A DNA stretch of 64,000 nucleotides from Conyzicola nivalis (GCF_014639655.1 NZ_BMGB01000001.1:2267082-2331081), one strand, 5' to 3'; numbered from the stretch's first letter, positions 1 to 9,319 are shown. The notes: generated by a model not told the origin, from the letters alone. Numbers and translations: made by a program.

Positions 1-727
1 CGTCGGGCCTGTCATGCGGCGCGCGCTCGGCGATCTCGATGCCGGCCGCCCTGCCGGCGAGCACGCTGAGCGCCTCGACGACGACGACCTCGAGCGCCGT
101 GCCCTCGTGCGCGTCGACGGCCAGGCGCGCGCCGGCCAGGCGGTCCTGGACCTGCCGGATCTGCATCGGGCCTCCGATGAACGCGATGCGCTTGCGCCCC
201 TGCGCGATGAGGTGCTCGACGGCGAGCCTGCCGCCCGCGAGGTCGTCGACCGACACCGAGCTGAACGACGCGTCGCCGCTCGAGCGGTCGACGAGCACCG
301 CCGGTATGCCGCGCTGGCGCAGCCGCTCGAGCCGGCCGGTGATGTCGCCGAAGGGCGAGATGAGAACGCCGTGCACCCGCTGTTCCTCGAACAGGTCGAG
401 GTACGCCGACTCGCGGTCGGTGTTCTCGTCACTGTTGCCGAGGATGACGGTGAGCCCCGCGTCGGCGGCCTTGTCCTCGGCGCCGCGGGCGACGTCGGTG
501 AAGAACGGGTTGCGCACGTCGAGAACGACGAGTCCGACGGTCTTGGAGTGCCCGGCGCGCAGTTGGCGGGCGGCGTCGTTCCGGATGAACCCGAGCTCGT
601 CGATCGCCGCGTGCACGCGGGCCACGGTCTCGGCGGTCACCTTCGCGGGCCGGTTGAGCACGTTGGAGACCGTGCCGACCGAGACGCCTGCCTTCAAGGC
701 CACGTCGCGCACGCTTGCTGCTGCCAT
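1..727 (-). CDS. LacI-family repressor, probable rhamnose regulator (3' end beyond window)
   Basis: This is a LacI/GalR transcription factor that starts at ATG 727 and runs off the left edge, so only the first 242 residues are seen. The N-terminus has the LacI helix-turn-helix (RDVALKAGVSVGTVSNVLN, residues about 7-25) followed by the hinge and a sugar-binding periplasmic-binding-protein fold. AGGAGG lies about 6 bases before the ATG, which fixes the start. It is divergent from the rhamnose transporter operon across a 184-bp gap with two similar operator-like sites, and a third lies before rhaI. This supports a role as local rhamnose repressor; the effector is inferred from context. It is similar in its first domain to the LacI gene at 15818-16843. 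Confidence 0.93.
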   Translation of the reverse strand, partial: MAAASVRDVALKAGVSVGTVSNVLNRPAKVTAETVARVHAAIDELGFIRNDAARQLRAGHSKTVGLVVLDVRNPFFTDVARGAEDKAADAGLTVILGNSDENTDRESAYLDLFEEQRVHGVLISPFGDITGRLERLRQRGIPAVLVDRSSGDASFSSVSVDDLAGGRLAVEHLIAQGRKRIAFIGGPMQIRQVQDRLAGARLAVDAHEGTALEVVVVEALSVLAGRAAGIEIAERAPHDRPD

Positions 728-764
728 AAAAGTTCCTCCTGATCGGCGCTGACCCAGCGGAAGT

Positions 765-776
765 TGTGAATCGTTC
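765..776 (-). promoter_or_regulatory. Operator-like site TGGAACGATTCA (rhamnose site A)
   Basis: On the minus strand the sequence reads TGGAACGATTCA. Its core AACGATTCA recurs at 856-870 and 6040-6053, all at promoters of the rhamnose locus. It lies 38 bp before the LacI start, so it may mediate autoregulation. Binding by the adjacent LacI protein is inference. Confidence 0.5.
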
Positions 777-808
777 CAGATTCTAACCGTCCGTGACCCG
801 ATCGTCGC

Positions 809-836
809 TTGACGAGAATTCGGCTCTGGCCATAGA
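809..836 (+). promoter_or_regulatory. Promoter of the rhamnose operon
   Basis: TTGACG (809-814) and CATAGA (831-836) are separated by 16 bp, a good SigA-type promoter facing the transporter operon. The same pair with the same spacing (TTGACG, 16 bp, CATAGT) occurs at 18019-18046. The operator-like site at 856-870 lies just downstream of the expected transcription start. Confidence 0.6.
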
Positions 837-855
837 GTTCTGTCAGCCCGAATCC

Positions 856-870
856 TTAAAACGATTCAAT
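856..870 (+). promoter_or_regulatory. Operator-like site TTAAAACGATTCAAT (rhamnose site B)
   Basis: It shares AACGATTCA with sites A and C and lies downstream of the promoter at 809-836, where a bound repressor would block elongation or initiation. Assignment to the divergent LacI regulator is inference. Confidence 0.55.
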
Positions 871-911
871 CGGCTCGCACGACTCCACCCACCTCAAAGG
901 CGAGGCAAGCA

Positions 912-2432
912 ATGACGAACACAGCAACCACCCCGGACGCGCCCGCGCTCGAGCTGCGCACCATCTCGAAGGCCTTCGGCGCCGTCGTAGCCCTGTCCAA
1001 CGCGAGCCTCACTCTGCGTTCCGGCTCCATCCACGCGCTCGTCGGCGAGAACGGCGCGGGCAAGTCGACGATCGTCAAGATCATCGCCGGCCTGTACCAG
1101 CGCGACACCGGCGATTTCGACCTCGACGGCGAGAGCGTGAACTTCACCTCGACCGCCCAGTCGAAGGCCGCCGGCATCGCCGTGATCTACCAGGAGCCCA
1201 CGCTCTTCCCCGACCTCTCGGTCACCGAGAACATCTTCATGGGCCGCCAGCCCACGCTGAGCCTCGGCCGCATCGACCGCAAGCTCATGCGCCAGCAGGC
1301 CCTCGGCCTCTTCGCCCGCCTGGGCGTGCGCATCGACCCCGACCGCCCCACGCAGGGCCTGTCGATCGCCGACCAGCAGATCATCGAGATCGCGAAGGCG
1401 ATCTCCCTCGACGCGCGGGTGCTGGTGATGGATGAACCGACAGCGGCCCTCAGCGGCGTGGAGGTCGACCGGCTCTTCGCCGTGGCGCGCAGCCTGCGCG
1501 ACGAGGGCCGCGCGCTGCTCTTCATCTCCCACCGCTTCGACGAGGTGTTCGACCTGTGCGACACGGTCACCGTCATGCGAGACGGCGAGTACATCGACAC
1601 GAGCGCGATCGCCGACACCACCGTCGAGCAGATCGTGCGCCGCATGGTCGGCCGCGATGTCACGACGCTCTTCCCGAAGGAGGAGGCGGTGATCGGCGCC
1701 GAGGTCCTGAGCGTCACGGGCCTGACGGAGGCCGGGATCTTCCATGACGTGTCGTTCGGCGTGCGGTCGGGCGAGATCGTCGCCTTGGCCGGCCTCGTCG
1801 GTGCGGGCCGCAGCGAGATCGCCCGCGCCGTGTTCGGCGTCGACCCGTACAGCGCGGGGACGGTGCACATCGGTGGCGCCCACGTGCCGAAGCGCGACCC
1901 CGCCGCGGCGATGCGCCTCGGCCTCGCACTCGTGCCGGAGGACCGCCGCAAGCAGGGACTCGTGCTCGAGTCATCCGTGGCCCGCAACACGACCATGGCG
2001 ATCCGGCGCAACCTCGCCCGCTTCGGCCTGCTCTTCTCCCCCGCCGAGAACCGGGCCGCCCGCGAGTGGGCGAGCCGGCTCGAGGTGAAGGCCGCGACCC
2101 TCGACACCGAGGTCGGCACCCTCAGCGGCGGAAACCAACAGAAGGTCGTGCTGGCCAAGTGGCTCGCGACCACCCCGAAGGTGCTCATCGTCGACGAGCC
2201 GACGCGCGGCATCGACGTCGGAACGAAGGCCGAGGTGCACCGCCTGCTCTCCCGCCTCGCGGGGCAGGGCATGGCGATCCTGATGATCTCGTCGGAGCTG
2301 CCCGAGGTGCTCGGCATGGCCGACCGCGTGCTCGTGGTGCGCGAGGGGCGCATCACCGCCGAGATCGACCGGGCCGACGCCACCGCCGAGTCCGTCATGT
2401 TCGCCGCAACACACGAGGGGGTCGTCGCGTGA
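912..2432 (+). CDS. Rhamnose ABC transporter, ATP-binding protein (CUT2 class)
   Basis: A 506-residue cytoplasmic ATPase with two ABC domains in one chain, as usual for CUT2 monosaccharide importers (RbsA, XylG, RhaT types). The first domain has Walker [10 protein letters not shown] (residues 45-53) and Walker [12 protein letters not shown]. The second has the degenerate Walker A typical of the class (GLVGAGRSE), signature LSGGNQQ from residue 404 and Walker [10 protein letters not shown] near 427. It is the first gene of the rhamnose operon and overlaps the next gene by 4 bp (GTGA). Specificity for L-rhamnose is taken from the downstream rhaM, rhaI, rhaEW and rhaB genes, not from the ATPase itself. 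Confidence 0.95.
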   Translation: MTNTATTPDAPALELRTISKAFGAVVALSNASLTLRSGSIHALVGENGAGKSTIVKIIAGLYQRDTGDFDLDGESVNFTSTAQSKAAGIAVIYQEPTLFPDLSVTENIFMGRQPTLSLGRIDRKLMRQQALGLFARLGVRIDPDRPTQGLSIADQQIIEIAKAISLDARVLVMDEPTAALSGVEVDRLFAVARSLRDEGRALLFISHRFDEVFDLCDTVTVMRDGEYIDTSAIADTTVEQIVRRMVGRDVTTLFPKEEAVIGAEVLSVTGLTEAGIFHDVSFGVRSGEIVALAGLVGAGRSEIARAVFGVDPYSAGTVHIGGAHVPKRDPAAAMRLGLALVPEDRRKQGLVLESSVARNTTMAIRRNLARFGLLFSPAENRAAREWASRLEVKAATLDTEVGTLSGGNQQKVVLAKWLATTPKVLIVDEPTRGIDVGTKAEVHRLLSRLAGQGMAILMISSELPEVLGMADRVLVVREGRITAEIDRADATAESVMFAATHEGVVA

Positions 2433-3457
2433 GCACGCTGACCGCAGAAACCACGGGCTCGCGCCTCGCCTCGGGCCTCGGCGGCCTGCTCAAGGCGCGC
2501 GAGACCGGCATCCTGATCGCCCTCGCGCTCATCGTGGTCGTGACGACCGCGAAGAACCCGAATTTCCTGTTCTCCAGCGACGGCTTCCGCGACCTGCTGC
2601 TCACGCCGTCGATCCTGCTGCTGGTCGCGGTCGGCCAGGCGATCGTGATCATCACCCGCAACGTCGACCTCTCCGTCGGCTCGGTGCTGGGCCTCACCGC
2701 CTACCTGACCGGCCGGTTGTTCATCGACATCCCTGGCATCCCGATCGTCGCCGTCTTCCTCGCCGGCCTCGTCTTCGGCGGCCTGCTCGGCCTCATCAAC
2801 GGTGCCCTGGTCGCGTTCGCCCGGGTGCCCGCGCTGGTGATCACGCTCGGCACGCTCTACGCCTTCCGCGGCATCAACGTGCTCTGGACCGGCAGCGACC
2901 GCATCAACGCGTCCGACATGCCCAAGCCGTTCCTGGCGCTCGGCACGCAGTCGATCCTGTTCATCCCGGTGCTCACGATCATCGCCGTGGTCGTGCTCGT
3001 CGCCGCAGGCTGGTTCATGCGCAACCAGCGCGCGGGCCGCGAGCTCTACGCGATCGGTTCAGATCCGGATGCGGCCAACCTGTACGGGCTGAACGTCACC
3101 CGGCGCGTGCTGTCGGCGTTCGTCGTGAGCGGCGCCCTCGCCGGGCTCGCGGGCGTGCTCTACGCGGCCCGCTACGGCACCGTGAACTCGCAGGCCGGCA
3201 GCGGCTTCGAACTCGAGGCGGTGGGCGCCGCGGTCATCGGCGGTGTCGCGATCTTCGGCGGCAGCGGAACGGTCTGGGGCGCGGCCATCGGCGCCTACCT
3301 GCTGTTCACCATCAACCGCGCACTGCCCATCCTCGGCGTGCAGGACTTCTGGCAGCGTGCCGTGGTCGGCGTGCTCATCCTCGGCGCGATCGTGCTCGAC
3401 CGCCTGCTGGCCCTCCGACAATCGCGCAAGCTCGTGGAAGCGAGGGACATCGAATGA
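2429..3457 (+). CDS. Rhamnose ABC transporter permease 1 (CUT2 class)
   Basis: A 342-residue inner-membrane permease of the BPD_transp_2 (RbsC/XylH) family. The start is GTG 2429, overlapping the ATPase stop by 4 bp; the longer open frame upstream only runs through the ATPase gene and is not used. About ten hydrophobic segments are visible, with the family motif NVDLSVGS in the first third and [17 protein letters not shown] followed by [13 protein letters not shown] near residues 245-275. It forms a heterodimer with the next permease, as two different permeases are found in rhizobial-type rhamnose importers. A frequent paralogue of the following gene, to which it is translationally coupled. 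Confidence 0.94.
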   Translation: MSTLTAETTGSRLASGLGGLLKARETGILIALALIVVVTTAKNPNFLFSSDGFRDLLLTPSILLLVAVGQAIVIITRNVDLSVGSVLGLTAYLTGRLFIDIPGIPIVAVFLAGLVFGGLLGLINGALVAFARVPALVITLGTLYAFRGINVLWTGSDRINASDMPKPFLALGTQSILFIPVLTIIAVVVLVAAGWFMRNQRAGRELYAIGSDPDAANLYGLNVTRRVLSAFVVSGALAGLAGVLYAARYGTVNSQAGSGFELEAVGAAVIGGVAIFGGSGTVWGAAIGAYLLFTINRALPILGVQDFWQRAVVGVLILGAIVLDRLLALRQSRKLVEARDIE

Positions 3458-4497
3458 CCGACCTCATCTCGGGCGGCACGGCCACCCCGCGCGTCTACAA
3501 GGACTACGCCCGCCCGCTCTGGCAGCGCGTGCTGCTCACCCGCGAGGGTGCCGTCTACGCCGCCCTGATCCTGGTGATCGTCGTCGCCGCCCTCAGTGTG
3601 CGCAACTTCGGCAGCCCGATCACCATGACCTATCTGCTGCTCGACGTCACACCGATTCTGCTCATCGCCCTGCCGATGACGCTCGTGATCATCACCGGCG
3701 AGATCGACCTGTCGGTCGCGAGCGTCGTGGGCCTCTCGAGCGTCGTGCTCGGCACCCTGCACCAGGGCGGACTGCCGATCGAGGCGGCCGCGTTCGTCGC
3801 GATCGTCGTCGGCGCGATTGCCGGGGCGTTCAACGGGTTCCTCATCACGGTGGTCGGGCTCCCCTCGCTCGCCGTCACGATCGGCACGCTCGCGCTCTAC
3901 CGGGGGCTCGCCGTCGGCCTGCTCGGCACCACCGCAGTCACCGACTTCACCGAGTTCTGGACCGACCTCGCGAAGTCGAAGCTCGGTTCGACCGGTGTTC
4001 CCACCGTGATGATCCTGTTCGTGCTGCTGCTTGTGGTGTTCGCCATCGTGCTGCACTTCACGCCGTTCGGCCGGGGCGTGTTCGCGATCGGGCTCAGCTC
4101 GGAGGCCGCCCGGTTCTCGGGCGTGCACGTGGAACGCACGAAGTTCATCCTGTTCGTGCTGACCGGGACGATCTCGGCACTCGCCGGCATCTACTACACG
4201 CTGCGGTTCGGCAGCGCGCGCGGCGACAACGCCACGGGCCTCGAACTGTCGGTGATCGCGGCGGTGCTGCTCGGCGGGGTGTCGATCTTCGGCGGGCGCG
4301 GCGCGCTGCACGGCGTTATCGCCGGCGTGCTGCTCATCGGCGTGCTCGGCAGCGCGCTGAGACTCGCCAACGTGACATCCGATGTCATCAACATCATCAC
4401 CGGGGTGCTGCTCGTCGCCTCGGTGGTGTCCACAAGCGTCCTGAACTGGGTGCGCGCCAAGCGCACCAGGCCGGGCGAACCCAGGAAAACCAGATAG
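3454..4497 (+). CDS. Rhamnose ABC transporter permease 2 (CUT2 class)
   Basis: A 347-residue membrane protein of the same BPD_transp_2 family as its neighbour, with ITGEIDLSVAS in the N-terminal third and LLGGVSIFGGRG in the C-terminal third. The ATG overlaps the previous stop as ATGA, so the pair are translationally coupled and probably made in equal amounts. The C-terminus is basic (RAKRTRPGEPRKTR), consistent with a cytoplasmic tail under the positive-inside rule. Its position before the lipoprotein gene completes the ATPase-permease-permease-binding protein order. Confidence 0.94.
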   Translation: MTDLISGGTATPRVYKDYARPLWQRVLLTREGAVYAALILVIVVAALSVRNFGSPITMTYLLLDVTPILLIALPMTLVIITGEIDLSVASVVGLSSVVLGTLHQGGLPIEAAAFVAIVVGAIAGAFNGFLITVVGLPSLAVTIGTLALYRGLAVGLLGTTAVTDFTEFWTDLAKSKLGSTGVPTVMILFVLLLVVFAIVLHFTPFGRGVFAIGLSSEAARFSGVHVERTKFILFVLTGTISALAGIYYTLRFGSARGDNATGLELSVIAAVLLGGVSIFGGRGALHGVIAGVLLIGVLGSALRLANVTSDVINIITGVLLVASVVSTSVLNWVRAKRTRPGEPRKTR

Positions 4498-4539
4498 CAA
4501 TCGCATCACCCACCACCACACATTCAAGGGAGAACAAAG

Positions 4540-5580
4540 ATGTTGTTTCAGAACAAGACGGGCCGCGCGGGCGCCTTCGCCGCACTCGCGGTCACCGTCG
4601 CACTCGTCGCCACCGGTTGTGCCGCGACTGACGACGGCGGCGACGGCGGTTCGGGCGGAGACTCGGGCAACCTCGCCATCACGTTCCTGCCGAAGAACCT
4701 CGGCAACGCCTACTTCGACACGTCCGACAAGGGCGGCGAGAAGGCCATCGGAGAATTCGACGGAACCTACGCCGAGGTCGGACCCGCAGAGGCCAGCCCC
4801 GACGCACAGGTCAGCTACATCAACACGCTCACCCAGCAGGGCGTCGGCGGCATCGCGATCTCGGCCAACGACCCCAAGGCCATCTGCGACGCCCTGAACG
4901 AAGCGCGCGACGCGGGCGTCAAGGTCGTCACCTTCGACTCCGACACCAACCCCGAGTGCCGCGACATCTTCATCAACCAGGCCACCGCCGAGGGAATCGC
5001 CAAGGTGCAGGTCGACCTGATCGCCGAGCAGATCGGCGACGAGGGCGAGATCGCCATCCTGTCGGCGACGGCCAACGCCACGAACCAGAACGAGTGGATC
5101 GAGCTGATGAAGACCGAACTCGAGGCCAGCCACCCGAACATCGAACTCGTCGACACGGTCTACGGCGACGACGACGACCAGACGAGCTTCGACAAGACCG
5201 CGGCGCTGCTGCAGACCCACCCGAACCTCAAGGGCATCGTCTCGCCGACCACGGTCGGCATCGCGGCGGCCGCGCGTTACCTGCAGACCTCAGAGTTCAA
5301 GGGCAAGGTCGCGCTGACCGGTCTCGGCACCCCGAACCAGATGCGCGACTACGTCGAAGACGGCACGGTCACCGCGTTCGCGCTGTGGAACCCGGCCGAC
5401 CTCGGCTACCTCGCGGCCTACGCGGCGAAGGCGCTCATCGAGGGCGAGATCACCGGCGAAGAGGGCGACTCGTTCGAGGCGGGCGAGCTCGGCGACTACG
5501 AGGTGGGTGAGGACGGCGTCGTGCTGCTCGGCGACCCGTACACCTTCAACGCAGAGAACATCGCGGAGTTCGACTTCTAA
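4540..5580 (+). CDS. rhaS: Rhamnose ABC transporter substrate-binding lipoprotein (RhaS-like)
   Basis: A 346-residue extracellular binding protein of the Peripla_BP_4 type. The N-terminus is a lipoprotein signal with the lipobox cysteine at residue 27 (VATGC), then a Gly/Ser/Asp-rich linker, then two alternating domains (ITFLPKNLGNAYFD, GIVSPTTVG, ALTGLGTPNQM). It should be anchored on the outside of the membrane and deliver rhamnose to the two permeases encoded upstream. GGGAG about 11 bases before ATG 4540 is the ribosome site. It is separated from the next gene by a strong hairpin, a common way to keep binding-protein mRNA abundant. The symbol rests on family resemblance and operon context. 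Confidence 0.93.
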   Translation: MLFQNKTGRAGAFAALAVTVALVATGCAATDDGGDGGSGGDSGNLAITFLPKNLGNAYFDTSDKGGEKAIGEFDGTYAEVGPAEASPDAQVSYINTLTQQGVGGIAISANDPKAICDALNEARDAGVKVVTFDSDTNPECRDIFINQATAEGIAKVQVDLIAEQIGDEGEIAILSATANATNQNEWIELMKTELEASHPNIELVDTVYGDDDDQTSFDKTAALLQTHPNLKGIVSPTTVGIAAAARYLQTSEFKGKVALTGLGTPNQMRDYVEDGTVTAFALWNPADLGYLAAYAAKALIEGEITGEEGDSFEAGELGDYEVGEDGVVLLGDPYTFNAENIAEFDF

Positions 5581-5596
5581 CCCGCAGCGGGACGTT

Positions 5597-5635
5597 CCGC
5601 GGCCGTATCGAAATCCGGTTCCGATACGGCCGCGG
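5597..5635 (+). terminator. Strong intercistronic hairpin after the binding-protein gene
   Basis: Perfect 14-bp arms (CCGCGGCCGTATCG at 5597-5610 and its complement at 5622-5635) enclose an 11-nt loop. There is no T-run, so it is more likely a 3' stabiliser or partial terminator between the transporter genes and rhaM than a full intrinsic terminator. Confidence 0.65.
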
Positions 5636-5671
5636 GCGGCCTACTCGACCAGCACCTACCGAAAGGCCACC

Positions 5672-6007
5672 ATGCAACGCGTCTGCTTCGAACTCCGGGT
5701 CAAGCCCGACCACATCGACGCCTACCGGGCCGCGCACGCGGCGGTCTGGCCGGACATGCTGCGCGCCCTGAAGGCCACGGGCTGGAACAACTACTCCATC
5801 TTCATGCGTCCCGACGGACTGCTCATCGGCTACTTCGAGACCGAGAACCTGCAGGCCTCCCTCGACGGCATGGCCGCGACCGAGGTCAACGGCCGCTGGC
5901 AGGCGGCGATGGCCGACCACTTCGTCGGAATCGACCTGCCCGCCGACCAGGCCTTCTCCTACCTCACCGAGGTCTTTAACCTCGACGAGCAGATTTCGGC
6001 GCTCTAG
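5672..6007 (+). CDS. rhaM: L-rhamnose mutarotase
   Basis: A 111-residue cytoplasmic enzyme that interconverts the alpha and beta anomers of L-rhamnose so that the isomerase has its preferred form. It matches the RhaM/YiiL family over its whole length (MQRVCFELRVKPDHIDAYRAA, WNNYSIFMRPDGLLIGYFE, then a C-terminal helix), close to the roughly 104 residues of E. coli RhaM. ATG 5672 is preceded by GAAAGG; an earlier in-frame ATG at 5507 would lie inside the upstream gene. It follows the 14-bp hairpin and precedes the promoter and operator of rhaI, so it is the last gene of the transporter transcript or shared by both units. Confidence 0.95.
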   Translation: MQRVCFELRVKPDHIDAYRAAHAAVWPDMLRALKATGWNNYSIFMRPDGLLIGYFETENLQASLDGMAATEVNGRWQAAMADHFVGIDLPADQAFSYLTEVFNLDEQISAL

Positions 6008-6039
6008 CTTTCGAAATCTGGCTCCACCCGCTAGGCTTA

Positions 6040-6053
6040 TTGAAACGATTCAA
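6040..6053 (+). promoter_or_regulatory. Operator-like site TTGAAACGATTCAA before rhaI (site C)
   Basis: Five-base arms TTGAA/TTCAA flank ACGA; the core AACGATTCA is shared with sites at 765-776 and 856-870. It lies 30 bp before the rhaI start, next to weak promoter-like hexamers TTCGAA (6010-6015) and TAGGCT (6032-6037). This suggests that rhaI, rhaEW and rhaB form a second unit under the same repressor. Confidence 0.55.
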
Positions 6054-6082
6054 CCCCGCTCAACACGACCGAAAGAATTCCA

Positions 6083-7249
6083 ATGGTGCAATTCAGCGAC
6101 ATCTCCGCCGCGCTCGAGACGCAGGTCATCGAGCTCCCGTCTTGGGCGTTCGGCAACTCCGGCACCCGTTTCAAGGTGTTCGGCACGCCGGGCACTCCGC
6201 GCACTCCGCAGGAGAAGATTGCGGATGCCGCGAAGGTGAACGAGTTCACCGGCCTGTCGCCCAAGGTGGCGCTGCACATCCCCTGGGACAAGGTCGACGA
6301 CTACAGCGAGTTGCGCGACTACGCGGCCGACCTGGGCATGCAGCTCGGCACGGTCAACAGCAACACGTTCCAGGACGACGACTACAAGTTCGGCTCGCTG
6401 ACCCACGTCGACCCGAAGATCCGCCAGAAGGCCATCGACCACCACTTCGAGTGCATCGAGATCATGGATGCGACCGGCTCGACAGACCTCAAGATCTGGC
6501 TCGCCGACGGGACGAACTATCCGGGCCAAGGCGACATCCGCGGTCGCCAGGACCGCCTCGCCGACTCGCTGGCCAAGATCTACGCCCGCGTCGGCGACGA
6601 GCAGCGTCTCGTGCTCGAGTACAAGTTCTTCGAGCCGGCTTTCTATCACACCGACGTTCCCGACTGGGGAACCAGCTACGCGCAGGTCTCGGCCCTCGGC
6701 GAGCGGGCGCTGGTCTGCCTCGACACCGGCCACCACGCGCCCGGCACCAACATCGAGTTCATCGTGGCGCAGCTGCTGCGCCTCGGGAAGCTCGGCTCGT
6801 TCGACTTCAACTCGCGCTTCTACGCCGACGACGACCTCATCGTGGGCGCGGCCGACCCGTTCCAGCTGTTCCGCATCATCTACGAGGTCATCCGCGGGGG
6901 CGGCTACGGCCCCGACTCGGGCGTCGCGTTCATGCTCGACCAGTGCCACAACGTCGAGGACAAGATCCCGGGCCAGATCCGCTCGGTGCTCAACGTGCAG
7001 GAGATGACGGCGCGCGCGCTGCTCGTCGACGGCGACGCCCTCACCGCGGCGCAGAACGCGGGCGACGTGCTCGGCGCCAACGGCATCCTCATGGACGCCT
7101 TCTACACCGACGTGCGCGGCGACCTCGCCGAGTGGCGTTCGGGACGCGGGCTGCCCGCCGACCCGATGGTCGCCTACGCGGCATCCGGGAACCAGGAAAA
7201 GATCGCCGCCGAGCGCGTCGGCGGCGCACAGGCAAGCTGGGGAGCATAA
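6083..7249 (+). CDS. rhaI: L-rhamnose isomerase, RhaI type
   Basis: A 388-residue TIM-barrel isomerase that converts L-rhamnose to L-rhamnulose. It belongs to the xylose-isomerase-like RhaI group found in Pseudomonas stutzeri, rhizobia and actinobacteria, not to the E. coli RhaA family. Recognisable stretches are KVALHIPWDK (about residue 58), a GTVNSNTF segment, VLEYKFFEPAFYHTDVPDWG (about 178) and CLDTGHHAPGTN. The last two carry metal- and substrate-binding Glu, Asp and His residues of the fold. ATG 6083 lies 29 bp after operator site C. The stop is 2 bp before the rhaEW ATG. Confidence 0.95.
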   Translation: MVQFSDISAALETQVIELPSWAFGNSGTRFKVFGTPGTPRTPQEKIADAAKVNEFTGLSPKVALHIPWDKVDDYSELRDYAADLGMQLGTVNSNTFQDDDYKFGSLTHVDPKIRQKAIDHHFECIEIMDATGSTDLKIWLADGTNYPGQGDIRGRQDRLADSLAKIYARVGDEQRLVLEYKFFEPAFYHTDVPDWGTSYAQVSALGERALVCLDTGHHAPGTNIEFIVAQLLRLGKLGSFDFNSRFYADDDLIVGAADPFQLFRIIYEVIRGGGYGPDSGVAFMLDQCHNVEDKIPGQIRSVLNVQEMTARALLVDGDALTAAQNAGDVLGANGILMDAFYTDVRGDLAEWRSGRGLPADPMVAYAASGNQEKIAAERVGGAQASWGA

Positions 7250-7251
7250 GC

Positions 7252-9306
7252 ATGACGAACACGGCAGCAGCAGAACTCATCGCCCGGTCGAACCGTCTCG
7301 GTTCCGACCCGCGCGTCACCAACTACGCCGGCGGCAACACGAGCGCCAAGGGCAGCGAGACCGACCCCGTCACCGGCGAGCCGGTCGAACTGCTCTGGGT
7401 CAAGGGATCCGGCGGCGACCTCGGCACGCTGAGGGAGGCCGGCCTCGCCGTGCTCCGCCTCGACCGCGTGCGCGCGCTGAAGGGCGTCTACCCGGGGGTC
7501 GAGCGCGAAGACGAGATGGTCGCGGCCTTCGACTACACCCTGCACGGCAAGGGCGGTGCGGCACCGTCGATCGACACCGCGATGCACGCTCTCGTCGACG
7601 CGGCCCACGTCGACCACCTGCACCCCGACGCGGGCATCGCGTTCGCCACGGCCGCCGACGGCGAAGAGCTGACCGCCAAGGCGTTCGGGGGCAAGGTCGC
7701 GTGGGTCGACTGGCGCCGTCCGGGCTTCCAGCTCGGGCTCGACATCGCCGCCATCAAGGACGCGAACCCGTCGGCCGTGGGTGTCATCCTCGGTGGCCAC
7801 GGCATCACGGCGTGGGGCGACACGTCGGACGAGGCCGAGGCTAACTCGCTCTGGATCATCAAGACCGCGGAGGCGTACATCGCCGAGAACGGAAAGTCGC
7901 ACCCGTTCGGCGAAGACCTGCCCGGCTACGGCGCGCTGCCCTCGGCCGAGCGCCTGGCCAAGGCGGCGGCCCTCGCCGCCCACCTGCGCGGACTCGCCTC
8001 GACCGACAAGCCGCAGGTCGGGTCGTTCACCGACGCCGACGTCGTGACCGACTTCCTCGGCCTCGCCGAGCACCCGCGCCTGGCGGCTCTCGGCACGAGC
8101 TGCCCCGACCACTTCCTGCGCACCAAGGTTCGCCCGCTCGTGCTCGACCTGCCCGCCTCGGCCTCGATCGAGGAGTCGATCGCCCGCCTCGACGAGCTGC
8201 ACGCGCAGTACCGAGCCGACTACCAGGCGTACTACGACGCGTACGCGGTCCCTTCGACAGGCTCAGGGACCGGTTCGCCGGCCATCCGCGGCGCCGACCC
8301 GGCCATCATCCTCATCCCGGGCGTCGGCATGTTCAGCTACGGCGCGAACAAACAGACCGCCCGCGTCGCCGGCGAGTTCTACATCAACGCGATCAACGTG
8401 ATGCGCGGCGCCGAGGCCATCTCGACCTACGCGCCCATCTCCGACGAGGAGAAGTTCCGCATCGAATACTGGTCGCTCGAAGAGGCGAAACTGCAGCGCC
8501 TACCCAAGCCGAAGCCTCTCGCCGGACGCATCGCGCTCGTGACCGGTGCCGCATCCGGAATCGGCAAGGCCATCGCGACGCGCCTCGTCGCCGAGGGCGC
8601 CTGCGTCGTCATTGCCGACCTCGACCTCGAGAAGGCGCAGGCGGCGGCGGCCGAGCTGGGCAACACCGACGTCGCGATCGGCGTGCAAGCGAACGTCACC
8701 TCGGAAGAGGACGTGCAGGCCTCGGTCGACGCCGCACTGCTCGCCTTCGGCGGGCTCGACCTCGTCGTGAACAACGCCGGCCTCTCGCTGTCGAAGTCGC
8801 TGCTCGAGACCACGGTCGCCGACTGGGACCTGCAGCACGACGTGATGGCGAAGGGCTCGTTCCTCGTCTCCCGCGCCGCGGCCCGCGTGCTCATCGACCA
8901 GAAGCTCGGCGGCGACATCATCTACATCTCGAGCAAGAACTCGGTGTTCGCCGGCCCGAACAACATTGCCTACTCGGCGACCAAGGCCGACCAGGCCCAC
9001 CAGGTGCGGCTGCTGGCCGCCGAGCTCGGCGAGTACGGCGTCAAGGTCAACGGCATCAACCCCGACGGAGTGGTGCGCGGCAGCGGCATCTTCGCCGGCG
9101 GCTGGGGCGCCAAGCGCGCCGCGGTCTACGGCGTCGACGAGGAGGACCTCGGCAAGTACTACGCCCAGCGCACGCTGCTCAAGCGCGAGGTGCTGCCGGA
9201 GAACGTGGCGAACGCGGTCTTCGTGCTCTGCACGGGCGACCTCAGCCACACGACCGGACTGCACATCCCGGTCGACGCGGGCGTCGCGGCCGCCTTCCTG
9301 CGATGA
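7252..9306 (+). CDS. rhaEW: Bifunctional rhamnulose-1-phosphate aldolase / lactaldehyde dehydrogenase (RhaEW)
   Basis: A 684-residue fusion enzyme. Residues 1 to about 415 form a class II aldolase/adducin-type domain that cleaves L-rhamnulose 1-phosphate into dihydroxyacetone phosphate and L-lactaldehyde (TNYAGGNTSAK, HVDHLHPDAG, ILGGHGITAW are seen). From about residue 420 an SDR domain (VTGAASGIG near 431, NNAGLS, AYSATKAD with the Tyr-x3-Lys pair) should oxidise lactaldehyde to lactate. The same fusion occurs in Bacillus (YuxG). It starts 2 bp after the rhaI stop. Near residue 332 a short dispersed-repeat sequence is read in frame as VPSTGSGTGSP, an apparent insertion in a loop of the aldolase domain. 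Confidence 0.95.
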   Translation: MTNTAAAELIARSNRLGSDPRVTNYAGGNTSAKGSETDPVTGEPVELLWVKGSGGDLGTLREAGLAVLRLDRVRALKGVYPGVEREDEMVAAFDYTLHGKGGAAPSIDTAMHALVDAAHVDHLHPDAGIAFATAADGEELTAKAFGGKVAWVDWRRPGFQLGLDIAAIKDANPSAVGVILGGHGITAWGDTSDEAEANSLWIIKTAEAYIAENGKSHPFGEDLPGYGALPSAERLAKAAALAAHLRGLASTDKPQVGSFTDADVVTDFLGLAEHPRLAALGTSCPDHFLRTKVRPLVLDLPASASIEESIARLDELHAQYRADYQAYYDAYAVPSTGSGTGSPAIRGADPAIILIPGVGMFSYGANKQTARVAGEFYINAINVMRGAEAISTYAPISDEEKFRIEYWSLEEAKLQRLPKPKPLAGRIALVTGAASGIGKAIATRLVAEGACVVIADLDLEKAQAAAAELGNTDVAIGVQANVTSEEDVQASVDAALLAFGGLDLVVNNAGLSLSKSLLETTVADWDLQHDVMAKGSFLVSRAAARVLIDQKLGGDIIYISSKNSVFAGPNNIAYSATKADQAHQVRLLAAELGEYGVKVNGINPDGVVRGSGIFAGGWGAKRAAVYGVDEEDLGKYYAQRTLLKREVLPENVANAVFVLCTGDLSHTTGLHIPVDAGVAAAFLR
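8247..8271. repeat. Short dispersed palindromic repeat inside rhaEW
   Basis: GGTCCCT (8247-8253) and AGGGACC (8265-8271) flank TCGACAGGCTC. The same kind of element (TTCGACAAGCTCAG) lies at 51837-51862 inside the alpha-galactosidase gene. I recognise the motif as one often seen dispersed in actinobacterial genomes. Here it is translated without breaking the frame. Confidence 0.7.
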
Positions 9307-9319
9307 CTGCGGGTCAGTC

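Noticed and set aside
2066-2428. N-terminal extension of the first rhamnose permease by 121 residues
   Set aside because: The extension is read-through of the ATPase gene in another frame; GTG 2429 with a GTGA overlap and the following membrane segments is the proper start.
3295-5220. Long minus-strand open frame of more than 600 codons opposite the rhamnose transporter genes
   Set aside because: It is antisense to genes with clear motifs, is extremely rich in Arg, Gly, Asp and Ala without any domain, and is the normal shadow of high-GC coding DNA.
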